Part shown: positions 33,637-42,900 of the stretch, in pieces
Numbering within the stretch: position 1 is the first letter of the stretch
How the letters are laid out: every line of letters starts with the position of its first letter
NCBI RefSeq assembly: GCF_020911925.1
Contig: NZ_CP087134.1
Location: 3,286,001-3,350,000, forward strand
Origin: Flavobacterium cupriresistens
Lineage (GTDB): Bacteria > Bacteroidota > Bacteroidia > Flavobacteriales > Flavobacteriaceae
Direction: 5' to 3'
DNA length: 64,000 nt
Made by a program: the position numbers and the translations under genes
The notes under the pieces: model-generated
Told to the model about the DNA's origin: nothing
The model's database searches: none
What the model saw: the letters and a program-made list of their open reading frames with translations, nothing else

Positions 33637-33978
33637 ATGAATCATTATGAAACTGTTTTCATTTTAAATCCCGTTTTATCTGAGGTTCAGGTGAAGGAAA
33701 CAGTAACGAAATTTGAAGAATTTCTTACTAGTAGAGGAGCTGAAATGGTATCTAAAGAGGATTGGGGTCTTAAAAAAATGGCTTACGAAATCCAAAACAA
33801 AAAAAGTGGTTTTTATCACTTATTTGAGTACAAAGTAGCTGGAGAAGTCCTAATTGCTTTTGAAACTGAATTTAGACGTGATGAGAGAATTATGCGTTTC
33901 TTAACTGTAAGTTTAGATAAACATGCGATCTCTTGGGCTGAAAGAAGAAGAACTAAATTAAAATCTACTAAAGCTTAA
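33637..33978 (+). CDS. rpsF: 30S ribosomal protein S6
   Basis: This 113-residue ribosomal protein binds 16S rRNA with S18. It matches S6 throughout: [38 protein letters not shown] and the [18 protein letters not shown] helix and tail. It is the first gene of the rpsF-rpsR-rplI operon, followed at 5 bp by rpsR, and has a consensus promoter just upstream. Confidence 0.97.
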   Translation: MNHYETVFILNPVLSEVQVKETVTKFEEFLTSRGAEMVSKEDWGLKKMAYEIQNKKSGFYHLFEYKVAGEVLIAFETEFRRDERIMRFLTVSLDKHAISWAERRRTKLKSTKA

Positions 33979-33983
33979 TTATT

Positions 33984-34280
33984 ATGTCTACAATAGAGCA
34001 ATCTGCAAAAGGAAAAAAAGACGGAGATATCAGATATTTAACGCCTTTAAACATTGAAACTAACAAAACTAAAAAGTACTGTCGTTTCAAAAAATCAGGA
34101 ATCAAATACATCGATTATAAAGATGCTGATTTCTTATTGAAATTCGTTAACGAACAAGGAAAAATTCTTCCACGTCGTTTAACTGGAACTTCTTTAAAAT
34201 ACCAAAGAAAAGTGTCTGTAGCTGTGAAAAGAGCACGTCACTTAGCTTTAATGCCATACGTGGCCGATTTATTAAAATAA
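33984..34280 (+). CDS. rpsR: 30S ribosomal protein S18
   Basis: The 98-residue protein has the S18 core [58 protein letters not shown]. It forms a heterodimer with S6 on the 30S platform. The N-terminal extension is slightly longer than in E. coli, as is usual in this phylum. It is translated 5 bp after rpsF and followed by a 67-bp spacer to rplI. Confidence 0.97.
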
Positions 34281-34347
34281 TTTAAAAACTCAGTTGTTGG
34301 TTTCCCGTTAAAACGGAACCTAACTTCTAAAATATAAGGACAACAAC

Positions 34348-34788
34348 ATGGAACTTATTTTAAAACAAGACGTACAAAACTTAGGTTTTAAAGATGATGT
34401 AGTATCAGTAAAACCAGGTTACGGACGTAACTTTTTAATTCCTCAGGGATTTGGTATTTTAGCTACTCCTTCTGCAAAGAAAGTATTAGCTGAAAACCTA
34501 AAACAAAGAGCTCACAAAGAAGCTAAAGTTGTTGCTGATGCAAGAGCGTTAGCTGAAACTTTAAAAGCTCTAGAGATTAAACTTACTGCTAAAGCTGGTG
34601 GAGAGAAACTTTTTGGTTCTATCACAAACATCGATATTGCTGACGCATTAGCTAAATCTGGTAACGCTATTGATAGAAAATTCATCACTAGTGGTATCGT
34701 AAAACGTACAGGAAAATATGCAGCTAGCATCCGTTTACACAGAGATGTTATTGTTGAATTAGCGTACGAAATTATTGCAGAGAAATAA
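34348..34788 (+). CDS. rplI: 50S ribosomal protein L9
   Basis: The 146-residue protein starts with the L9 N-terminal domain MELILKQDVQNLGFKDDVVSVKPGYGRNFLIPQG. A long connecting helix and the C-terminal rRNA-binding domain (GGEKLFGSITNIDIADAL, VHREVIVELAYE-like end) follow. A purine-rich TAAGGA lies about 10 nt before the ATG, one of few Shine-Dalgarno-like sites here. The 67-bp spacer after rpsR can fold as GGTT..CCGT-TAAA-ACGG-AACC, a possible leader hairpin. A terminator follows at 34822-34848. Confidence 0.97.
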   Translation: MELILKQDVQNLGFKDDVVSVKPGYGRNFLIPQGFGILATPSAKKVLAENLKQRAHKEAKVVADARALAETLKALEIKLTAKAGGEKLFGSITNIDIADALAKSGNAIDRKFITSGIVKRTGKYAASIRLHRDVIVELAYEIIAEK

Positions 34789-34821
34789 CAGACCGTTAAC
34801 TTTTTGTTAATAAAATATAAG

Positions 34822-34848
34822 AATCACTCCTCGGAGTGATTTTTTTTT
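34822..34848 (+). terminator. Terminator of the ribosomal operon
   Basis: A 9-bp stem (34822-34830 AATCACTCC with 34833-34841) and a run of T to 34848 follow the rplI stop by 33 bp. This is a typical Rho-independent terminator. Confidence 0.9.
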
Positions 34849-34887
34849 GGTTAATTTTGAGATTATAACTCACACAAAACCAAGAAA

Positions 34888-37800
34888 ATGAAAAAATTAT
34901 TTGCACTATTGTTATGTGTTTTCAGCCTTACTGTTGGTTTAGGGCAGACTACAACATCGAGTATCAAGGGTATTGTAAAAAGTTCAACCAACGAACTGTT
35001 GCCCGGAGCTACGATCCTGGCGATTCATACTCCGACGGGTTCAAAGTACTCTTCTTTGTCTAATGAAGACGGAAGATTTAATATTTTGAACATGAGAATT
35101 GGCGGCCCCTATAAGATTATTGTCACTTTTGTTGGTTACCAAAATCAAGAGTACAATGATGTTTATCTTGATTTAGGGAAAGTTTTTAATTTAGATGTTC
35201 TTTTAGCCAGCGAAAGCCAAGCTTTGGAAGAAGTTAAAGTAGTGTCTAAAAATAAAGTTTTTCAAAGTGGAAGAACAGGCGCTGAAACCACAATTGGCAG
35301 AAGAGAGTTAACCGCCTTGCCTACCATTTCGAGATCAGCAGAAGACTTCACTCGATTGGAACCGACGGCCAGCGGAGGGTCCTTTGGAGGTAGAAACGAC
35401 CAGTATAACAATTACTCTTTAAACGGAGCGATTTTTAATAATCCTTTTGGACTTGACGCCGCAACTCCGGGTGGGCAAACCAATGCTCAGCCTATTTCAT
35501 TAGATGCTATCGATCAGATTCAGGTGGCGACTGCTCCTTACGATGTTACCTTATCCGGTTTTACAGGGGCTTCTGTAAATGCGGTTACCAAATCCGGAAG
35601 TAATGAGTATCATGGTACTGCTTATGTATTTTATAGAAATCAGGATTTAACGGGAAGTAAAATTAAAGGAGAAAAAATATTTGTACCCTCTTTAGAACAA
35701 ACTCAGGCCGGGTTTAGTTTAGGTGCTCCGATTATTAAGGATAAATTATTCATTTTCGGGAATTTCGAAATTGATAAAAGAAACGATTTAGGCTCTAACT
35801 TTATCGCTAACAATAATGATGGGGTTACCGGAATCAATGAATCCAGAGTTTTAGAGTCTGATTTAATTGCGGTATCAAATGCGCTGATGAATTTAAAAGA
35901 CGCCAATGGTAATAATTTTAATTACAATCCGGGTGCTTATCAGGGATTTATTCATGAATCAAATTCAACAAAAGGAATTATCAAGTTGGATTGGAATATT
36001 ACGGATAATCATAAACTGGCGCTTATTTACAATTTTCTTGATGCTTCAAAAGATAAACCGGCACACCCAACTGCTTTAGGATTCAGAGGTCCAAATGCTT
36101 CTATTCTTCAATTTCAGAATGCAGGTTATCAGATCAACAATAAGCTGAGCTCTTTTTTATTGGAACTAAACTCAAAATTCAGTGAATCTGTTTCTAATAA
36201 ACTTCAGGCAGGATATACTTATTTTAACGACTTTAGAGATCCGTTTTCATCTCCTGCTCCGGTTATTAATATTCAGGACGGATCGGGATCAAATTATATT
36301 ATAGCAGGTCATGAACCTTTTTCGATCAACAATACACTTAAACAAAGAGTAATTCAGATTACTGATAACCTGACCTATATTAATGGAAGTCATGTGTTTA
36401 CTTTTGGAACTTCTTTTGAGAAATTCAACTTCGAGAATTCTTTCAATTTAGCAGGTTATGATAATTTTGGAAATCCAAATGGGTATGCGGGGACTTTCTT
36501 TACGCCTTATTTTACTACGCAGGCTTTTTTGGATGATGCGGCTAAACCCTATGCGACAAGTATCATAGCTCAGAACATGCAATATGCAATAGATACGTAT
36601 AATGCTAAAGGGAATTTTAAAGCCGGTGAAGACCATGGTTGGAAATTAGCAGAATTAAACGTTGGACAATGGGCTTTTTATGCACAGGATGATTGGAGTA
36701 TCACAGATAATTTTAAATTGTCAATAGGATTAAGAGCTGATAAACCTTTGTATTTTAATACCGCAGATCTGATTCAAAAATATATAGATACGGATAATGG
36801 CGGAGCAGGAAGAGATTATAGTATTAAATATTATGATCCGTCAAACGGACAAGTGACACCGTTAATTTCTACCAATTTGCCTAGTGATAAAATTTTGTGG
36901 TCGCCAAGACTTGGTTTTAACTGGGATGTAAGTGGTAATGCAACATCACAGCTTCGTGGAGGAACGGGAATTTTTACAGGCCGAATTCCTTTTGTTTGGC
37001 TAGGGAACCAGGTAAGTGGTGCTGATGATAGCTTTTTGCAGATTATGGATCCGGATTATAAATGGCCGCAAGTTTGGAGAACCAGTGTAGGTTATGACCA
37101 TAAATTTGAAGGAAATTATATTTTAACTCTTGATATGTCTTATAATAAAGATATTAATGGTGTTCACGTGCAAAACTGGGGTTTAAAAGATCCGACCGGA
37201 ACTTTAGGTGGTGTTGACAGCAGACTAATTTATACAGCAGCTGATAAAGGAACAAACAATGCCTACGTAATGGGGAATTCCAATAAAGGATTTGCGTTTA
37301 ATAGTTCGATTAAACTTCAGAAAACTTTTGAGAATGGATTTTATGCCAGTGTAGCGTACAATTATTTAGTGTCTAAAGATGTGAACTCTATTGAAGCAGA
37401 GATTACCGGAGATGCATTTGCTTTTAATCCTGCGTTAGGAAACGTAAACAAGGATGTGCTTTCTAATTCTAAATATGGAGATAACAACCGTTTTATTGGT
37501 GTAGCATCAAAAAAATGGAAATACGGGCGCGATAAATGGGCTACGACAGTTTCTACTTTCTTTGAATATGCCAGAGGGGGACGATTTAGCTATACTTATG
37601 GAGGAGATATTAATAACGACGGATCGGGTGTGAATGATTTGATTTATATCCCAACGACTGCTGAAATAGGACTAATGACATTTACGGGAGGAGCTGCACA
37701 AGGAGCTGCTTTTGATAAATTTATTGAGCAGGATGATTATTTAAGAGACAGGAGAGGAGAATATGCAGAACGTTACGGCGCAATTTCTCCGTGGAGAGGG

Positions 37801-38085
37801 AAATGGGATATGAAAATTTTACAAGATTTTAATTTCAAAGTCTCATCTGCCTCAGAAAAAAAGAATACCATTCAGTTTAGTATTGATATTTTAAATGTTG
37901 GAAATTTGCTTAATTCGGATTGGGGAGTTGTTCAGGTGCCTACAAGTGTTCAGCCTATCGGTGTTTCCGTTGTTGGAAATACACCAACTTATACCTTTAC
38001 CAATACACAAACAAAAACATTTAGCTATGATGCCAGTCTGAACTCCAGATGGCAAATGCAATTTGGTGTTAGATATATTTTCTAA
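34888..38085 (+). CDS. Oar-like TonB-dependent outer-membrane receptor
   Basis: The 1065-residue protein has a signal peptide (1-19, ending GLGQ). A carboxypeptidase-regulatory-like domain follows (SSIKGIVKSSTNELLPGATI ... FVGYQNQEY, residues ~24-110), then a plug region (TALPTISRSAEDFTRLEPTA, GGRNDQYNNYSLNGAIFNN, IDQIQVATAPYDVTLSGF) and a long beta-barrel ending in WQMQFGVRYIF. This is the Oar/TonB-receptor architecture of Bacteroidota. The ligand is unknown and no SusD-like partner is adjacent, so it is unlikely to be a classic glycan SusC. A TAATTTTG -7 box (34852-34859) precedes it, and a strong terminator follows. Confidence 0.9.
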   Translation: MKKLFALLLCVFSLTVGLGQTTTSSIKGIVKSSTNELLPGATILAIHTPTGSKYSSLSNEDGRFNILNMRIGGPYKIIVTFVGYQNQEYNDVYLDLGKVFNLDVLLASESQALEEVKVVSKNKVFQSGRTGAETTIGRRELTALPTISRSAEDFTRLEPTASGGSFGGRNDQYNNYSLNGAIFNNPFGLDAATPGGQTNAQPISLDAIDQIQVATAPYDVTLSGFTGASVNAVTKSGSNEYHGTAYVFYRNQDLTGSKIKGEKIFVPSLEQTQAGFSLGAPIIKDKLFIFGNFEIDKRNDLGSNFIANNNDGVTGINESRVLESDLIAVSNALMNLKDANGNNFNYNPGAYQGFIHESNSTKGIIKLDWNITDNHKLALIYNFLDASKDKPAHPTALGFRGPNASILQFQNAGYQINNKLSSFLLELNSKFSESVSNKLQAGYTYFNDFRDPFSSPAPVINIQDGSGSNYIIAGHEPFSINNTLKQRVIQITDNLTYINGSHVFTFGTSFEKFNFENSFNLAGYDNFGNPNGYAGTFFTPYFTTQAFLDDAAKPYATSIIAQNMQYAIDTYNAKGNFKAGEDHGWKLAELNVGQWAFYAQDDWSITDNFKLSIGLRADKPLYFNTADLIQKYIDTDNGGAGRDYSIKYYDPSNGQVTPLISTNLPSDKILWSPRLGFNWDVSGNATSQLRGGTGIFTGRIPFVWLGNQVSGADDSFLQIMDPDYKWPQVWRTSVGYDHKFEGNYILTLDMSYNKDINGVHVQNWGLKDPTGTLGGVDSRLIYTAADKGTNNAYVMGNSNKGFAFNSSIKLQKTFENGFYASVAYNYLVSKDVNSIEAEITGDAFAFNPALGNVNKDVLSNSKYGDNNRFIGVASKKWKYGRDKWATTVSTFFEYARGGRFSYTYGGDINNDGSGVNDLIYIPTTAEIGLMTFTGGAAQGAAFDKFIEQDDYLRDRRGEYAERYGAISPWRGKWDMKILQDFNFKVSSASEKKNTIQFSIDILNVGNLLNSDWGVVQVPTSVQPIGVSVVGNTPTYTFTNTQTKTFSYDASLNSRWQMQFGVRYIF

Positions 38086-38108
38086 TCGAATAAAGATATT
38101 GTAAATTT

Positions 38109-38135
38109 GCCCCCTCAATTGAGGGGGCTTTTTTT
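38109..38135 (+). terminator. Terminator of the TonB-receptor gene
   Basis: The 20-bp perfect palindrome GCCCCCTCAATTGAGGGGGC (38109-38128) runs directly into T7 (38129-38135), 23 bp past the stop. This is a canonical intrinsic terminator. Confidence 0.93.
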
Positions 38136-38194
38136 GTTTAAAAATTTAGACGTTTATAAAGCTATTTAGAGGGGTTTAATTTGAAAAAATAATA

Positions 38195-38668
38195 ATGAAA
38201 TACGCAAGATTAACAAAAGAGCAATTTGACGAGCTACACGCAGAATTTTCAAACTTTTTGGCCACGCAAGCTATTGATAAAGCAGAGTGGGATTCTATTA
38301 AAGAAAACAAACCTGAAGTTGCAGAACAGGAGTTGGATGTTTTTTCAGATTTAATCTGGGAAGGTGTTTTATCCAGAGCTGAATTCTTGGAGCATTTTTC
38401 CCGAAACCATATCTTTTTGTTTCAATGTTTCGAAACGCATGTGCAATCAATAGTTTTAAAAGCATTGGTTCCTGAAACTGATTTTCTGACCAAAGAGGGT
38501 TTACAATGGTTGAGTGACAATATGTTTACGGACAATATTGAAATGAAAGTTGGAAAAAAGGTGTTTACAGAAGACAGAAATGCTTCTATTTTTGAATTGA
38601 TTCAGCAAGGTGCTTTTTTAAGTGACGGGCAATTATTTAAACAAATCAATACGATTATAGAATCATAA
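38195..38668 (+). CDS. DUF6495-like cytoplasmic protein
   Basis: The 157-residue protein has no signal peptide or membrane segment and looks all-helical: MKYARLTKEQFDELHAEFSNF, KPEVAEQELDVFSDLIWEGVL, HIFLFQCFETHVQSIVLKAL, then WLSDNMFTDNIEMKVGKKVF. It resembles the conserved Flavobacteriia family that I recall as DUF6495. No function is known. It stands alone between two terminators (38109-38135 and 38697-38734). Confidence 0.75.
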   Translation: MKYARLTKEQFDELHAEFSNFLATQAIDKAEWDSIKENKPEVAEQELDVFSDLIWEGVLSRAEFLEHFSRNHIFLFQCFETHVQSIVLKALVPETDFLTKEGLQWLSDNMFTDNIEMKVGKKVFTEDRNASIFELIQQGAFLSDGQLFKQINTIIES

Positions 38669-38696
38669 CCATTTAGAAAGTATTGAAAGTATAGAG

Positions 38697-38734
38697 AAGG
38701 TAAACGATTGATGTTAAATTGTTTACCTTTTTTT
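38697..38734 (+). terminator. Terminator of the DUF6495-like gene
   Basis: The stem AAGGTAAAC (38697-38705) pairs with 38721-38729 across a 15-nt loop, followed by T7 to 38734. It lies 29 bp past the stop. Confidence 0.8.
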
Positions 38735-39931
38735 AGTTTTTTAACTTTTGTTTAAACTTTTTTTCTTTTTTGACCCCGTATTTCTACGTGCTTTTTTGTG
38801 AAATATGCAATACAGCCTGTTTTTAGAGTTAAATTGTAAGTTTTACTTTTCAAATTTGCACTTTAGCTGTTATTTTGATCAATCGTCGGGTTTTATTTGT
38901 AATACTTTACTTTCTTTTTGTGTTTTAGTAAAACTATTTTTATTTTTTTTAACGTTAAACGAAGTTGCTTTTGGTATAAAAACTATTGATTTATATGCCA
39001 TTTAGAGCATTTCCTTGTTCATTAGTATGAATTTATTATCGTATACTCAAAAAAACATACTTGTTTTATATTTTCCTTTTTTATAATTTTAAGTAGTGAA
39101 AGTTAAACAAAATGCTTTTTTGTACTTTTTCAAAAATACCTATTAAATAGTAAGTAATCTGATTACTTCATTAAAGAAGAGACAGGTTACAATTTTATGT
39201 TTTTTTTGCAGGATTTTAAATTTGAAGATTTTAGTAATAACTTAAATTAATCTGCTTATGGAATTGACATTTACTTTCTTTATCGAGTTTACATTTGGTG
39301 TTTTTATTATTTTAGCTTTACTCTTTATTTACAGAATTAAAATTAAGACGTCTTTGAATCTTGATTTTGATTGGATTGTAAACTTTTTCCAAAGATTTTC
39401 CCGTTACGTCAATTTTGTATTTTCAAACCCCAGTCAGCGGTTTGTTAATTAGCAGTTTTATGCTAATGATATTTCTTTAATTAAGAAATAGTATTTATTA
39501 AAATTAATGTATTCAATTTTTTAGAGTCAACTCTAAATAAAGAAGTTTATAGAAGGCCTAATCATCTTTCTATAGTGATTGAAACATACCAAATATTTTA
39601 AAGAATTCCCCAATTCTTCCAAGCTTATAATTTTCATCGCTGAAAATTAATACTACAACAAATCACTTCATAGGGAAGATTGATCCAGGTCAGTATTCCA
39701 AAAAATTTTGAGTCCGTTTTTTATTCACATTGAATAAGAAATGCTCGGCAGCATATTTAATTTAACCAAATTACAATATTATTTTTTTTAAGAAATAGAT
39801 TTTAAGTCCTTATTTTTTAAGGCTTTAGGTTTTGTTTTAATCAATTGATTATTAGTGCTTTTTTGAATTGCCTAAGTATACGTACTTATCGCAAGAGGTA
39901 TTTTATTGTCCATTTTCTAATCTTCCAAATT
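38735..39931. other. Long AT-rich spacer upstream of the giant adhesin
   Basis: These ~1.2 kb hold no convincing gene apart from a doubtful 64-codon frame (39258-39452). The DNA is very AT-rich with many T-runs. A TAAATTTG match (39217-39224) lacks a TTG at the right spacing, and a 12-bp palindrome AATCAATTGATT sits at 39839-39850. The length suggests a long regulatory leader for the adhesin or decayed sequence; I cannot tell which. Confidence 0.5.
39258..39452 (+). CDS. Doubtful small membrane-protein ORF
   Basis: This 64-codon ATG frame has one hydrophobic segment (residues ~6-26, FFIEFTFGVFIILALLFIY) followed by a basic and aromatic tail. A TAAATTTG box lies 33 bp upstream. I do not recognise it. 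It could be a real one-helix protein or chance in AT-rich DNA; the case is weak. Confidence 0.25.
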   Translation: MELTFTFFIEFTFGVFIILALLFIYRIKIKTSLNLDFDWIVNFFQRFSRYVNFVFSNPSQRFVN

Positions 39932-42900
39932 ATGAAAAAAAATTTTACTTTTTATGATCTCCATTTTATGAAGAGATTGTTAGGACTATTATTTTTATTG
40001 TTTTTATGCAATAAAACATTTGCGCAAACATTTTGTAGACCAGTATCACAAACGAATGGTATTTCTGGTATATGTGTTGGCTCAAGTATAACTAATCCTA
40101 CGGCGGCTTTCGACAATGATCCCGGTTTGACCACCTTTACGACTATGAATACGGTCGTCGGGGTTTTGTGTTCGGTCCAGGAAACAATGGTCTTGAACCA
40201 AACAGCTAAAGCTGGTGATGAAATTGTCTTTTACATTGGTAACGGCAGTGGCTTACTTAGTTTAGGATTGTTATCTACGGGTACCATTCAGGCTAAGTTA
40301 AATGGCACTAATGCAGGGCCAAGTGTTGCAATGGATAGTCCTTTGCTTAATTTAAGTTTGCTTCCGGGTAATACAACCGGAATATTAAAGTTTAAGCTGA
40401 CAAGTGATGCCAATCAGGTTCAAATTCAGCTGGGAGGTGTTTTAAGTGCCTTAGTTAATTTAAGAATTTATGATGTTCGTTTAGAGTTTGCAGACCCAAC
40501 AGTGACAGGCGGTTTAAGTCAGACTGTTTGTTCTGGAAATTCTATTACATTAACAGCAGCTCCTTCAGTGGGAACTACTTTGGCATGGTACGATTCGGCA
40601 ACTTCTACAACGGCTTTAATAGGAGGGAACTCTTTTTCAAGTCCAGCTTTAACGACGAATACAACCTATTATATTGGAGTTACAAGGGCAGCAGGTTGCG
40701 AAAGTAATGAGAGGATACCGGTTGTTGTAAATGTCTCGAATCCTGTTGCACCGGTAATTAGTACAACCGGAACTGCAATTTGTTCGAGTGGCAGTACACA
40801 GCAAACCACCTTATCGGTCATAAATCCAATTTTAGGAACTACTTATAATTGGTATACTGCAGCAAGTGCTGGAACACTTTTAGCTTCAGGAAGCAGCTAT
40901 AGCCCAACCGTTTCGGTGGGCACTACTAGTTTTTATGTAGAAGCAGTTATAGGCTCTTGTTTAAGTTCAACCCGAACTCAAGTTGATGTGGTGTCAACAG
41001 CAGTCCCTGCACTTCCTACAGTTTTAACACAAAGTGTAACAATACAATCAGGACAAAACGCGATATTAAGCGCAACAAGTTCAGAACCGGGAGTAACTAT
41101 AAATTGGTATGATGTAGCCACCGGAGGAACGGTTCTGGCTAGTAATTCTCCAACCTTTACGACTCCGGTACTAACAGCCACTAAAACGTATTACGCAGAG
41201 GCACAAAGTGCTGCAGGTAGTTGTGTGAGCAGTACCAGAGTACCTGTATTAGTAACCGTTATAAGTACGCCGCCGGGAAGTTGTCTACAGGCAAATAGTC
41301 AGGTCACTACTTTAAATGGACTTTGTTTATTGTGTACTTCAACGAATCCTAACAATTCTGTAGATGGTAGTGCTACAACAGCAGCACAGCTAACGGTTCC
41401 TGTTGGTTTAGTAAACGGATGGGTTCAGCAAACGCTTCAATTTAATAATCCGGGTAAAGCAGGAGATATTGTAGATGTTGATTTGGAATTACCTTCTGGT
41501 CTTCTTGATTTGTCTTTATTGAATTATATTAGTTTGGCTACTTATAATGGAGCGACTTTTAATAACGATAGAGTTTCAATTAATAATATAGTAAGTATAC
41601 AATTATTAGGAGGAAATAAATTTAGAGCCAGTGTAACTGCAGGAGCCAATTTTGACCGTGTCGAAGTTCGATTAGGTGGTTTGGCTACTCTTTTAACCAG
41701 TGTGAATATTTATCAGGCTGCTTACCGATATAAAGTACCTACTGTTACCGGAAATACAACAATTTGTAGTGGACAAACCACAACATTAACGGCAGGTCTT
41801 GCTGTTGGTGAAACAATTGCTTGGTTTGATGCTTTAACAGGAGGAAATTTATTAGCCAGTACAGCATCCTATACTACTCCGGCTTTGACTTCGGCGGTAA
41901 CTAATTATATACAGATCACCAGAAATGGTTGTGTAAATAGTGAGCGCTCGCCGGTGCAAGTATTGATTGATAATCCGTTGGCACCAATAGTGGCTGCTGT
42001 TCCTGCAAGTATTTGTAGCGGACAGACTTCAACTATAACCATTCAATCTCCAGTGCTTGGTACAATTTATAAATGGTATGATGCGGCGGCTGCCGGAACT
42101 TTGTTGTTTACGGGAACTTCTTTCGTAACACCAAATTTAACAGCAAACACCAGTTATTATATAGAAGCGGGAATTAACAGTTGTATAAGCGCTTTAAGAA
42201 CGCAAGTCGACGTTACTGTTAATCCATTACCGGCTGCTCCAATTGCGGCATCGTCTAATGTGATCATTCAGTCCGGACAAAGTGTTAGTTTGCAAGTATC
42301 AAGTCCTGAACCGAATGTTGAATTTGATTGGTATGACGCAGCTGTTGGCGGGACATTATTAGCTACTGCCACAAGCACTTATGTAACACCAGTGCTAACA
42401 GCAAATACAACTTATTATGTTACAGCGAGAGGTCTTCTTTCCAGCTGTATAAGTAGTGTAAGAACACCTATTAATGTTGTCGTAAGTGCTTCAATTAGTT
42501 CTTGTCTGCAAGCCAATTCGGAGGTTGTTACTAAAGGAGGAACGACAATATGTTTATTATGTAGCTCAAATAATGATGGAAATGCTGCTGATGGGGATGT
42601 AACAACAGCTTCAACACTTAACATTCCTTTAGGATTATTAGGAGATCATATTGAGCAAACATTAACGTTCACTACTTCTGGTCAATCAGGTGATATTATA
42701 GATGTTGAATTGGGAATTCCTACCGGACTTCTTGATATTAGTCTTCTTTCCAATATCACTTTACAAAGTTTTAATTCAGGTGTTCCTAATAGTGATCAGA
42801 TTTCTATTAGTTCACTTGTGGATATCCAACTATTAGGAGGAAATCGTTTTAAAGCTAGTTTTACAGCTGGTGGGGCCTTTACCAGTGTTCGTGTTCAATT

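Noticed and set aside
38805..39005. 66-codon plus-strand frame in the adhesin leader
   Set aside because: Phe/Leu/Cys-rich translation of T-rich DNA with no start context or homology; probably chance.
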